Source: Achromobacter aegrifaciens
GTDB taxonomy: Bacteria; Pseudomonadota; Gammaproteobacteria; Burkholderiales; Burkholderiaceae_B
DNA length: 64,000 nucleotides
Direction of reading: 5' to 3'
NCBI RefSeq assembly: GCF_902859735.1
Contig: NZ_CADIJY010000019.1
Coordinates: 24,935 to 88,934, forward strand
Under the pieces are notes generated by a model. That model was not told where the DNA came from. It made no database searches and saw only the letters and a list, made by a program, of their open reading frames with translations. The translations under genes and the position numbers were made by a program. Shown here piece after piece: positions 17,683 through 27,612 of the stretch (the stretch's first letter is position 1; each line of letters begins with the position of its first letter).

Positions 17683-18351
17683 TCAGGGCGCCAGTTCGAT
17701 CCACGCCTCGTCCAGCGTCAGTTCCACCGCGGTCCGCGCCTGCAGCGCCGCGAAATCCAGGCCGCTCACCATCGCCCGCACATGCAGCCCGTCCGGCCTG
17801 ATGTCCAGGATGGCCAGATCGCTATAGATGCGATCCACCACGGCCTTGCCGGTAAGGGGATAAGTGCATGCGGGCACGATCTTTGGCCGGCCGTCGCGAT
17901 CCACGTGCTGCATCATCACGAAGATGCGCTTGGCGCCCGCCACCAGATCCATGGCCCCGCCGACCGCCGGTATCGAGTCTTCGCGCCCCGTGTCCCAGTT
18001 GGCCAGGTCGCCGTCGGCCGACACCTGGAAGGCGCCCAGCACGGTGAGATCGATATGGCCGCCGCGCATCATCGAAAAGGACACGACGTGATCGGTGATC
18101 GACGCCCCGATGTCCAGCGCGACGGGCTCCTTGCTGGCGTTGAGCAGATCCCCGTCGACCTCGGCGCCTGGCGGCAGGCCTTTCATGCCCAGGATGCCAT
18201 TTTCGCTATGCAGTACCACGCCGCGCTCCGGCTTCAGGTAATCCGCCACCGACGTCGGCATGCCTATGCCCAGATTGACGTACGAAGCGGGCGGAATGTC
18301 GTCGGCGACGATCTGCGCCATGCGCGCGCGGGACAGGCTATTGATGCTCAT
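17683..18351 (-). CDS. 3-oxoacid CoA-transferase family, subunit B
   Basis: 222 residues. HSENGILGMKG contains the catalytic Glu50 of family I CoA transferases, and VNLGIGMPTSVADYL is the N-terminal motif. Its start overlaps the end of subunit A by 14 bp. Subunits A and B together move CoA from a donor such as succinyl-CoA or acetyl-CoA to a free acid. Here they probably activate the imported acid for the carboxylase or hydratase steps. Confidence 0.92.
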   Translation of the reverse strand: MSINSLSRARMAQIVADDIPPASYVNLGIGMPTSVADYLKPERGVVLHSENGILGMKGLPPGAEVDGDLLNASKEPVALDIGASITDHVVSFSMMRGGHIDLTVLGAFQVSADGDLANWDTGREDSIPAVGGAMDLVAGAKRIFVMMQHVDRDGRPKIVPACTYPLTGKAVVDRIYSDLAILDIRPDGLHVRAMVSGLDFAALQARTAVELTLDEAWIELAP

Positions 18352-19027
18352 TGGGGCACTCGACGATGCGTTGAACGAATATTCCGGGCGTCACGACCTG
18401 TTCCGGCGCCAACGCCCCCAGCGGCACCACCTGGTCGACCTGAGCCACCGTGAGCCTTGCGGCCATGCACATCACTGGTCCGAAATTGCGGCTGGCGTAG
18501 CGGTAGGTCAGATTGCCCGCGCTGTCGCCGTACTGGGCCTTCACGAAGGCCACATCGCCCGGCAACGGCTCTTCCAGCACATACCCCCGGCCGTTGATGG
18601 AGCGCGTTTCCTTGCCTTGCGCCAGCCGCGTCCCATAGGCCGTGGGCGTGAAGAAAGGTCCCATGCCCGCGCCAGCGGCGCGCAGGCGTTCGGCCAAGGT
18701 GCCCTGCGGCACCACCTCCAGCTCGATCCTGCCCGCCGCATACCATTCGCCGAACGCGGCGGCATTGGGCTTCCTGGGATTGGAGGAACGGGCGAAGGAG
18801 CAGATCACCTTGCGCACCCGCCCCGCACGGATCAACTGGCTCAAGCCCGGCTCGCCATTGCCGGCGTTGTTGTTGACGATGGTCAGTTCGCGCGCGCCGG
18901 TTTCCAGCAGCGTCTGCAACAGTTCCGTTGGCACGCCGGATGCGCCGAACCCGCCGATCAGCAGTGTGGCGCCATCCTCCACCCCGGCCACGGCGGACTC
19001 CAAAGTAGGCACGATCTTGTTCAACAT
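18338..19027 (-). CDS. 3-oxoacid CoA-transferase family, subunit A
   Basis: 229 residues. LLIGGFGASGVPTELL near the N-terminus is the CoA-binding glycine loop of subunit A, followed by TIVNNNAG and the FFTPTAYGT segment. ATG 19027 is preferred over an in-frame ATG at 19039 because GGGGAA sits 5 bp before it. The gene follows the thiolase-like gene by about 60 bp and overlaps subunit B. Confidence 0.92.
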   Translation of the reverse strand: MLNKIVPTLESAVAGVEDGATLLIGGFGASGVPTELLQTLLETGARELTIVNNNAGNGEPGLSQLIRAGRVRKVICSFARSSNPRKPNAAAFGEWYAAGRIELEVVPQGTLAERLRAAGAGMGPFFTPTAYGTRLAQGKETRSINGRGYVLEEPLPGDVAFVKAQYGDSAGNLTYRYASRNFGPVMCMAARLTVAQVDQVVPLGALAPEQVVTPGIFVQRIVECPNEHQ

Positions 19028-19086
19028 TGCTTTCCCCATGGCGATGGATGCGGTCGTTCCGCCTCTACCGCAAACTTGTCGGACGG

Positions 19087-20259
19087 TCAGAGCGCAGGCA
19101 AGGCGCTCAGGATCGCGGTGGACTGGCTGGACAAGGTCCCGCCGTTGCCATGCACCAGAGCCAGGTTCGGATCCTTCAACTGGCGCTCTCCGCATTCGCC
19201 GCGCAACTGCCTGACGGCCTCGACCATGAGAAATACGCCGTACATGCCGGGATGCACGCAGGACAAGCCGCCGCCGTTGGTATTGACCGCCAGCCGCCCG
19301 CCCGGCGCGATTGCGCCGTCGTCCACGAACGCGCCGCCCTCGCCCTTCTGGCAGAAACCCAGGTCTTCCAGGAACAGGATGGTGTTGATGGTGAAGGCGT
19401 CATACAACATGGCCAGGTCCATGTCCTTTGCAGATACGCCGGCCATCTCGTAGCAGCGCCTGCCCGATTCAAGCGCCGCCGTCACCGTCAGGTCATGCAT
19501 GGAGGAAACCTGCCGGTTCCACACCGCGGTGGCGTTGCCCATCACGTACACCGGCTTCCTGGCGCAATCGCGAGCCCGGTCCGAGCGCGTCAGCACAAAG
19601 GCGCCCGCGCCATCGCTGACCATGCAGCAGTCGCGAACGGTAAAGGGCTCGCAGACCGGACGCGCAGCCTCTACATCCGCCAGCGACAGCGGCTCGCGCA
19701 TGGTGGCGTCGGGGTTCAACTGCGCCCATTTCCGCGCGGCCACCGCCACTTCCGATAATTGCTTGCGCGTGGTGCCGTACTGGTGCATGTGGCGGCTCGC
19801 GGCCAACGCATACGCCGCCACCGGCAAAGGCGGGTCATAGGGCGTTTCGTAGGGCTGAGGGTCTAGGGATTTCCGCGCGCGAGTCAGATCGGCGCGGTTG
19901 AACTTGGCGGTGCGCTGGGTGCTGCCGTAGCAGACCAGGACCGCATTGCATTGCCCGGACGCCAGCGCGTGCATTGCGGGCAGCAGATGCGCCACGTAGC
20001 TGGAGCCGCCTATCATGGTGCTGTCCAGGAAGGTCGGCCGTATGCCCAGATACTCGACCACCGACATCGCCCACATCGGCGACAGGGAACTGCATGTCGT
20101 AATGCCGTCTATGTCCTTCAGGCTCAGGCCCGCATCAGCGATCGCAGCCATGGCGGCCTGCGCCAGCACCTCCTGCTCGGTATAACCGCGGGCCTGCCCC
20201 AGCCCGGCCTGCCCCACGCCCACCACGGCAGTCTTGCCCCTCAAATCGCGCAGCGTCAT
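19087..20259 (-). CDS. Thiolase-like protein of the SCP-x/Ltp type, nucleophilic Cys not seen
   Basis: 390 residues of thiolase fold (VVGVGQAGLGQA at the start; late NGGGLSCVHPGMYG block). At the place where degradative thiolases carry the acyl-accepting Cys (usual C-x-S-G), this protein reads MIGGSSYVAHLL, so the nucleophile appears to be missing. That pattern is known in SCP-x/Ltp relatives, including the aldolase Ltp2, which needs a DUF35 partner. A DUF35 gene overlaps its start (ATGA). Retro-aldol cleavage is therefore as likely as thiolysis; this is inference. Confidence 0.82.
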   Translation of the reverse strand: MTLRDLRGKTAVVGVGQAGLGQARGYTEQEVLAQAAMAAIADAGLSLKDIDGITTCSSLSPMWAMSVVEYLGIRPTFLDSTMIGGSSYVAHLLPAMHALASGQCNAVLVCYGSTQRTAKFNRADLTRARKSLDPQPYETPYDPPLPVAAYALAASRHMHQYGTTRKQLSEVAVAARKWAQLNPDATMREPLSLADVEAARPVCEPFTVRDCCMVSDGAGAFVLTRSDRARDCARKPVYVMGNATAVWNRQVSSMHDLTVTAALESGRRCYEMAGVSAKDMDLAMLYDAFTINTILFLEDLGFCQKGEGGAFVDDGAIAPGGRLAVNTNGGGLSCVHPGMYGVFLMVEAVRQLRGECGERQLKDPNLALVHGNGGTLSSQSTAILSALPAL

Positions 20260-20657
20260 GCCACTGCTCCCATAGGCACAAAGACCACTTTCGCCGCCTC
20301 GCCGTCTCCAACGATCCTGGCGCTGACGCGCATGCCGATCCGCACATGTCCAGGCGCGATCTCCGCGACACGGCTCATCATCCGCACGCCTTCCGGCAGA
20401 TCCACGAGGCACACGTTGTAGTCGCCGCCCTGCTCCGCATCGCGATACACGGTGGTGCTGGCGTACACCACGCCCTCCCCCGCGGGGCTGAACCAATCCA
20501 ATGCCGCGCCGCCGCAATGGGGGCATACGCAGCGCGGATAGAACACCGCCTGACTGCAATCGGCGCAGCGTTGGATCTGAAACCGGCCTGCCGCCAGGCC
20601 CTCCAGATAAACCTGCTCGGGTCCGCCCGCTGCCTGCGCACTGCTCTGGATCTCCAC
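20256..20657 (-). CDS. DUF35/OB-fold zinc-ribbon acyl-CoA-binding partner protein
   Basis: 133 residues. A rubredoxin-like zinc ribbon, CADCSQAVFYPRCVCPHCGG, is followed by an OB-fold (GVVYASTTVYRD...), the ChsH2/DUF35 layout. Such proteins pair with thiolase-like enzymes and are needed for their activity or stability. The GTG at 20657 is chosen because AGGAGA lies about 7 bp upstream; an in-frame ATG 12 codons earlier has no ribosome site. It is the first gene of the operon and divergent from lysR. Confidence 0.85.
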   Translation of the reverse strand: MEIQSSAQAAGGPEQVYLEGLAAGRFQIQRCADCSQAVFYPRCVCPHCGGAALDWFSPAGEGVVYASTTVYRDAEQGGDYNVCLVDLPEGVRMMSRVAEIAPGHVRIGMRVSARIVGDGEAAKVVFVPMGAVA

Positions 20658-20807
20658 CCTTGTCTCCTGTCGTCTTTTTGAACCTGCCAACATTGCGGCT
20701 CAGTGTAGGGACAGGCGTGCGGCAGATAAACGGACCCGAGGGCAAATCACCTTTAACTTTGCGCGCGGGAATGGCTAAGATGGCGTGCACCCATCAGTCC
20801 GACCGCC
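20658..20807. promoter_or_regulatory. Divergent control region between the acyl-CoA operon and its LysR gene
   Basis: 150 bp between two divergent starts. A dyad at 20743-20761, CAAA-N11-TTTG, fits the size and symmetry of a LysR-type recognition site and lies about 50 bp before the lysR ATG. No strong -35/-10 pair is obvious for either direction. Regulation of the operon by this LysR is inferred from arrangement alone. Confidence 0.4.
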
Positions 20808-21740
20808 ATGTACATCCTGATAGACCATCTCAAGCATGTTCTGAATTTCGTACGCGTCGCAGACAGCGGCAGCTTCACGGCCGCGGCGCACCGGCTCGAC
20901 ATCTCCACCGCATCGGTGAGCAAGAGCGTCTCGCTGCTTGAGGCCAAGCTGGGTGTGAAGCTGCTCAATCGCACCACGCGCAACCTGTCGCTGACCGACG
21001 ATGGCGAATTGCTGCTGCAGCGCTGCCGCCACATCCTGCTGGAAGTGGAAGCCGCCGAGGCCGAAGTGACTGGCGCCAGCGTGAGCCCGCGCGGCAAGCT
21101 GCGCGTGCATGCGCCGGTCGGGTTGGGCAGGAAGGTCATCATGCCCGCGCTGCTGTCGCTGACCGCGCGCTATCCGGAGCTATCGATCAATGCCGATTTC
21201 AGCGACCGCATGCCCAATCTGGCCGAAGAAGGATTGGATGCCACCATACGGATCGGCGTCACGGCGGATTCGCGCGTCATCGCCAAGACCTTGTCCCGAC
21301 TGCGCTACGTCACGTGCGCCAGCCCCGCCTATCTGGCCGCACACGGCACGCCGGCCGCGCCCAATGAGCTGGAACGGCACAACTGCCTGGCCTATGTCCA
21401 ATGGCAGACGGGTCGATATCACGAATGGGATTTCCAGAAAGGCGATGAGCGCTACACGATCACGCCCGGCGGCAATCTGAACGTGAATCATCCGGAAGCC
21501 ATTCTGGACGCCGTGGTGGCCGGCGCGGGCATCGCCCGCATGGCCAGCTTCATCGCGGAATCCGCCGTGCGGGACGGACGCCTGAAGCTGGTGCTGACGG
21601 ACTGGATGGCGCCCGGCGCGCCGGTCCAGCTGGTCTATCTGCCGAACCGGCACCTGTCGCCGCGCATCCGGGCCTTCGTGGATGCGATGACAGAGGCCTT
21701 GCCGCCGCAATTGCCTTGGGAAAAGGCAATGGGGCTGTAA
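20808..21740 (+). CDS. LysR-family transcriptional regulator
   Basis: 310 residues. The N-terminal winged helix-turn-helix (about 5-64; FVRVADSGSFTAAAHRLDIS, then LEAKLGVKLLNRTTR) is typical, followed by a type 2 periplasmic-binding effector domain (GKLRVHAPVGLGRKVIMP, about 95-295). It is of the CrgA-like subgroup by appearance (DFSDR and GLDATIRIG motifs). Being divergent from the acyl-CoA operon it is the probable pathway regulator. It converges with the SYLF lipoprotein gene, 13 bp away. Confidence 0.92.
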   Translation: MYILIDHLKHVLNFVRVADSGSFTAAAHRLDISTASVSKSVSLLEAKLGVKLLNRTTRNLSLTDDGELLLQRCRHILLEVEAAEAEVTGASVSPRGKLRVHAPVGLGRKVIMPALLSLTARYPELSINADFSDRMPNLAEEGLDATIRIGVTADSRVIAKTLSRLRYVTCASPAYLAAHGTPAAPNELERHNCLAYVQWQTGRYHEWDFQKGDERYTITPGGNLNVNHPEAILDAVVAGAGIARMASFIAESAVRDGRLKLVLTDWMAPGAPVQLVYLPNRHLSPRIRAFVDAMTEALPPQLPWEKAMGL

Positions 21741-21753
21741 GGGTGCGGGCCGC

Positions 21754-22347
21754 TTACAGCAGCAGCGGTGAAATCTTGCTGCCGTCCACCGACACCCCGG
21801 CCATGAGGCCGCCGTTGTTCAAGACGAAGCCGACGATGGGCTGCTGCGCGGTGTAGGTATCGATGCTGCCGTTGACGCCCACATTGGCCACCGCGACCGT
21901 CGCGTCCGCCCCCACTGTCCAGCCGCTGCTGGCCCGGAACTTGGCCAGGGCGCCGTCGGTCATGAACAGCACCACCATCGCCTTGGACTGCGCGCCGGCC
22001 TGCAAGCCGATGGAGCCGCCCGTGATGCTGTAGTAGCCGGTATCCGACCCGCCTACGCGCAGCACGCCCGTTCCATGCTGCGCGCCTACGATGAAGCTCG
22101 CGCTCAATACGCCCGGAAACACCAGCACGCCACGCGCGCGTTCCACCAATTGCTTGGCCTGGGACGAGGACTGATAAAGCTTGGTCAGGGTCGCGTCGGC
22201 TGCGGTATCGAGTTCCTGCCGCTTTTCCGCAGCCGTGGCCGAGGATTGAGCGGTGGTCGTGGTGCAGCCGGTGAACGCCAGGCTGGCCACGCCGAGCATC
22301 GCGGCGAGCACGCCGGCCCGACCTGCCTTGGGGAGAGTATCAAGCAT
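21754..22347 (-). CDS. SYLF/Ysc84-domain lipoprotein
   Basis: 197 residues with a lipoprotein signal (lipobox LAFTGC, Cys28). The C-terminal SYLF domain shows ARGVLVFPGVLSASFIVG, GYYSITGGSIGLQAG and the late VNGSIDTY. SYLF domains bind lipids in eukaryotic relatives; the bacterial role is unclear and probably concerns the envelope. It is a lone gene, convergent with the LysR regulator. Confidence 0.88.
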   Translation of the reverse strand: MLDTLPKAGRAGVLAAMLGVASLAFTGCTTTTAQSSATAAEKRQELDTAADATLTKLYQSSSQAKQLVERARGVLVFPGVLSASFIVGAQHGTGVLRVGGSDTGYYSITGGSIGLQAGAQSKAMVVLFMTDGALAKFRASSGWTVGADATVAVANVGVNGSIDTYTAQQPIVGFVLNNGGLMAGVSVDGSKISPLLL

Positions 22348-22675
22348 GTAGCGCTCCTTATTGTTGTTGGACGCCCTTCCAGGCGCGCCCGGAAGGAGAA
22401 CGCCACCATCCTACCTGGGATTTTCCGGCCTTGGCGCCATACAAGCGGGATCTGCGTTACTTCCTGTTCCAGGACGAGCAAGTGTCATTACACTTGGCCA
22501 GCATTTCCCCACTAATTGCCGTGCGGACGCAAAGCAGAATGCCGCTTCCGCCATGCATCGTGCACATTCTCTTCAGATGGAAATCCGCGTCTGAACATGA
22601 TCGGCATCGACGCCGTGCGACACCGTCGGCCCGTCCTCGGGCAGCGCCTTGACCAATTATTTTCGAGCACGTCCG
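22348..22675. other. Intergenic region between the SYLF gene and a small lipoprotein gene
   Basis: 328 bp between divergent genes. The only clear structure is a palindrome at 22479-22496, CAAGTGT-CATT-ACACTTG, which could be an operator for either gene or a short transcript hairpin. Open frames here have no ribosome site or codon bias that would support a gene. Confidence 0.45.
22479..22496. repeat. 18-bp palindrome CAAGTGT-N4-ACACTTG
   Basis: Perfect 7-bp arms with a 4-bp centre, lying 132 bp upstream of the SYLF start and 180 bp upstream of the small lipoprotein start. The TGT-N4-ACA core is a common shape for dimeric-repressor sites. There is no T-run, so a terminator is unlikely. Confidence 0.35.
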
Positions 22676-22834
22676 ATGAAGTGGATCCTGGTCTCAATGC
22701 TATGCATGTTCGCGTCCGGCTGCGGTGTCGTCGCCGCCCCGTGCCGTATCGCATCTGCCGCCATCAAGATCGTGCCGGTCGTCGGCGACGTCGCGGCGGC
22801 GCCGACGGATGCTTGCGCGGAAGTCATCGACTGA
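22676..22834 (+). CDS. Small DUF6726-like lipoprotein or exported peptide
   Basis: 52 residues starting MKWILVSMLCMFASGCGVVAAPC, a short export signal with a possible lipobox ending at Cys16. The tail, with VPVVGDVAAAPTDACAEVID, matches small betaproteobacterial proteins I recall as DUF6726; function unknown. The start at 22676 gives a proper signal; an in-frame ATG nine codons earlier would place charged residues before it. Confidence 0.65.
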   Translation: MKWILVSMLCMFASGCGVVAAPCRIASAAIKIVPVVGDVAAAPTDACAEVID

Positions 22835-22888
22835 TGCGTTGCCTACGCTGTTCCCTTGCCCGCGGCAGACACAGTTGCTTGATCCCGC

Positions 22889-23131
22889 TTAGCTACATGT
22901 GACAACGCTGACCATGCTCAATGCACTGGTCAGGTATTGGATCGCGGCTGCTTTCTCCGGAGTCTGGTGAACGGACGAATTTTCCAGCTTTACCAAGGCA
23001 TGCCTCATCAACTCGCCGGGAGACATCATTGAGATGTCAGACGCCATTGGGCGAGCGCCGCTCCACGCCAGGGCTTCCGCCTCGAAAGCCAGCGGGTCTG
23101 GGGCAGTACCAGGCAGGGCGTTGGATTTCAT
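22889..23131 (-). CDS. Small hypothetical protein
   Basis: 80 residues, unrecognised, hydrophilic, with SMMSPGELMRHALVKLENSS in the middle and a helical C-terminal half. The start at 23131 is supported by GGAGA six bases upstream. No signal peptide or membrane segment. It lies alone in the accessory stretch before the tRNA, so expression is the main uncertainty. Confidence 0.5.
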   Translation of the reverse strand: MKSNALPGTAPDPLAFEAEALAWSGARPMASDISMMSPGELMRHALVKLENSSVHQTPEKAAAIQYLTSALSMVSVVTCS

Positions 23132-23338
23132 CGGAGTTCTCCATTGCTGTCTTGCACAAAAGGAGATCAGAGCGAGGGCCGACACGAAAGTTCCGGTGTG
23201 ACGGCAGGCCGTGGGTACTTGGCGCTTGCAGATGACGTTAGATCACGGCCGGACAGCGGGTCAAACGCCGACTATCGCCCGATGGCGCGCCGCCCACGCC
23301 CCATACAGCAGAGACAGCGGGAGGGGACCCGCAGCGGC

Positions 23339-23872
23339 CTATTGTATGAACTCCGCCTGGCTGCAATTGGAGAAATGGACGGTGCATTCCGTCAGGTTCT
23401 TCTCTTTGCAGATGTCCATGGCGTCGTCGGTCGCCTGCTCGATGGTGTAGTGCTTGCGGAACATGGTGAAGTACTGGCCATTGCCGACCGCCCCCGAAGC
23501 CACGATCGCGCACTGATTGTAGAACGTCATCGCCGTCTTGCAGTCGGTGCCGCCCTTCGAGACACAGTGAGCAATGGCCGCCTTGGTCGCTTCGCGCTCG
23601 CTGCCACGGTTGCCCGCCATGCCGACCAGGTTTTCCTTGCTGGACGCGAATGCGCCCCAGCGGGTTTCCCAATGCCCCTGCGGACGCGGCGGCGGCGGCG
23701 GCACGCCACCGCCCTGCGGCACTTGGTAAAGGCCAGGGATGGGGATGCACTGGGCCGGCCCCTGGGTGGACATGGTGTAACCATCGCCGCATCCCTGCTC
23801 CGCCGCCGCCGGACGCGCAGCGATGAGGACCAGGGCCGCAAACACAAGGGCAAGACAGGGAGCGCGCTTCAT
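23339..23872 (-). CDS. DUF4189 domain secreted protein
   Basis: 177 residues. A signal peptide ends at AARPAAAE (about 24). A Cys-rich, Pro-rich segment (GVPPPPPRPQG) is followed by the DUF4189 domain, WGAFASSKENLVGMAGNRGS, then paired Cys (AHCVSKGGTDC, DICKEKNLTECTVHFSNC) that probably form disulphides. Role unknown; periplasmic or secreted by inference. Confidence 0.8.
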   Translation of the reverse strand: MKRAPCLALVFAALVLIAARPAAAEQGCGDGYTMSTQGPAQCIPIPGLYQVPQGGGVPPPPPRPQGHWETRWGAFASSKENLVGMAGNRGSEREATKAAIAHCVSKGGTDCKTAMTFYNQCAIVASGAVGNGQYFTMFRKHYTIEQATDDAMDICKEKNLTECTVHFSNCSQAEFIQ

Positions 23873-23953
23873 CCAGTTTTCCCGTAATGATGGCCGAACT
23901 GCCGGAATTTGCGGATATTAGCAGTTCCATGTGGCCGCACACGGTCGCAATAC

Positions 23954-24440
23954 TCAACCCCCACCCTGGCCGTTGGGGTCTCGCACCTCATCGTAGGCCC
24001 GTTCGCATGTCAGTCCCGCGATGCGGGCACGATCTGCAACGCCCGCAAGCGCTTCAGCTCGATCGATAGCGCGGCCAAGCATGTAGGCGAGCAGATCGAC
24101 GGCAGCGGCTCCTGACGGGCCTGCGTCGGCAAGGGCGGGCTGTTCGGCAACTGCGGCGCGAGCCAACGTGTTTGCGCGGGCACGCAGCCGGTCACGCTCA
24201 ACACGAGTGCCAGCAGCATCAGCGACCGCGACAGCGGCTTTTTTTCTGGGCATTATCGCGGGCATGCTCCATGGCGGCAGTGCGTCGTCGTTCTTCGGTT
24301 CTCGCCGCCTCAACAGCGGCAACAGCGGCCTGGGATTGCGCATCCCGCTCAATGGCCTGGACAGCACGCAACTCGGCCACCTCCCGGCCGTGGAACGCGC
24401 CCAGCACGAACCAAGCGACGCCGAGAACGTCAAGATTACG
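23954..24440 (-). pseudogene. Decayed DUF2514/Rz-like phage i-spanin with a frameshift
   Basis: Two reading frames together spell one protein. The first (about 24440-24240) runs through a hydrophobic VLGVAWFVLGAF into an Ala/Arg-rich helix ending EHARDNAQKK. The second (about 24240-23954) continues with AAVAVADAAGTRVERDRLRA and the DUF2514 tail LAYMLGRAIDRAEALAG, LTCERAYDE. They join at a run of seven A (24239-24245 as T on the plus strand); six would restore the frame. The 5' end has a stop just before the hydrophobic part and no good start. Read as a prophage lysis remnant; slippage at the A7 is an alternative. Confidence 0.6.
24010..24219 (-). CDS. Rz1-like o-spanin lipoprotein embedded in the i-spanin gene
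   Basis: 69 residues, entirely inside the DUF2514 remnant in another frame, the arrangement of phage Rz/Rz1 pairs. MLLALVLSVTGC is a short lipoprotein signal with Cys12, followed by a Pro-rich stretch (APQLPNSPPLPTQ) typical of Rz1 outer-membrane spanins. The signal lacks a basic residue before the hydrophobic core unless a non-standard upstream start is used. It could be intact even though its partner is broken. Confidence 0.4.
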   Translation of the reverse strand: MLLALVLSVTGCVPAQTRWLAPQLPNSPPLPTQARQEPLPSICSPTCLAALSIELKRLRALQIVPASRD

Positions 24441-24513
24441 TCAATATCGGAGCCGGAAAAGAAACAGCCGCCATTGCTGGCGGCTGTAGGTGCCTGAATT
24501 AACAGGACTTTCT

Positions 24514-24592
<79 letters not shown>

Positions 24593-24601
24593 TAAAAACT
24601 T

Positions 24602-26866
<2,265 letters not shown>

Positions 26867-27612
26867 AGTCGCTTCCGTGGTCGTCGCAACCCGTTCGGGC
26901 ATGTTGCACCGCATGAAGCCGCTTTGGACAGCGGTCCAACGCGGCGGTTATACGGGTAAATCTGGTGAATAAGCGGAGATCACGCGGCTGCGTTGTTCGC
27001 AGCGCCGGCTCTTGCGAGCCCGCTTGGCGCCGTTGCGGTGCAATACCGTACTCGCGCGTTGCGTGCATGACCTCATCCTGCGTAGGCTCCCGGGCGTCGG
27101 GGGGGCTGCCTGCCTATAAATAGGCTTTGCTTGCTTATCGGGCCTTTGCCCCAAGCAGCTGAGTAGACACAGCACCCAAACCACTAACGCCATCCGGAGA
27201 TAACCACCGCCGAACTGCTTGATTCACCGCTTAGCTATATTAATTAACCATGTAACAAAGTTGACGCGCGCATCCGCTTTTATTTCTGCCGTTGCGCATC
27301 TGACGTTCCGTTTTCTGGAGCATCCGCCACGCCCGGATCGCCGGTCCCGCGTCAAACCCTATACATCCATTAGATTCTGGCTGCCGGAATAGATTCCGCC
27401 CGCCGAATGCATTTCTTGTTGCTCACGCCTCGTGGCACGAGGACTAGCGCCAAATTCAGCAAGAATCAGGCCGCAATCAACTGCAAGCGCCACAATCCGC
27501 GTACATCAGAAGACAGACCTATCAGGCAGGCTCGCGCCCAACCTCACACTCCCGTCCCGCCCGCCGCAAAAAAACTCGCTTCGCAAGCGGACAACCTTTG
27601 ATTTTAGCGCAT
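26867..27612. other. Long rpoD leader and promoter region
   Basis: 746 bp between dnaG and rpoD with no supported gene. Starting at the dnaG end it holds a short intrinsic terminator (27566-27590) and an AT-rich island (about 27225-27260) unusual for this DNA. The island probably marks an rpoD promoter, although no clean -35/-10 pair can be fixed. Much of the rest would be an unusually long rpoD leader. Confidence 0.5.
27566..27590 (-). terminator. Intrinsic terminator after dnaG
   Basis: On the minus strand a small hairpin CGCTT-GCG-AAGCG is followed by AG and a run of seven T. It begins about 24 bp past the dnaG stop. The stem is short, so partial read-through into rpoD is likely. Confidence 0.55.

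Noticed and set aside
27100-27130. Heat-shock type promoter near TATAAATAGG upstream of rpoD
   Set aside because: No matching -35 of sigma-32 or sigma-70 type at a proper distance on the minus strand.
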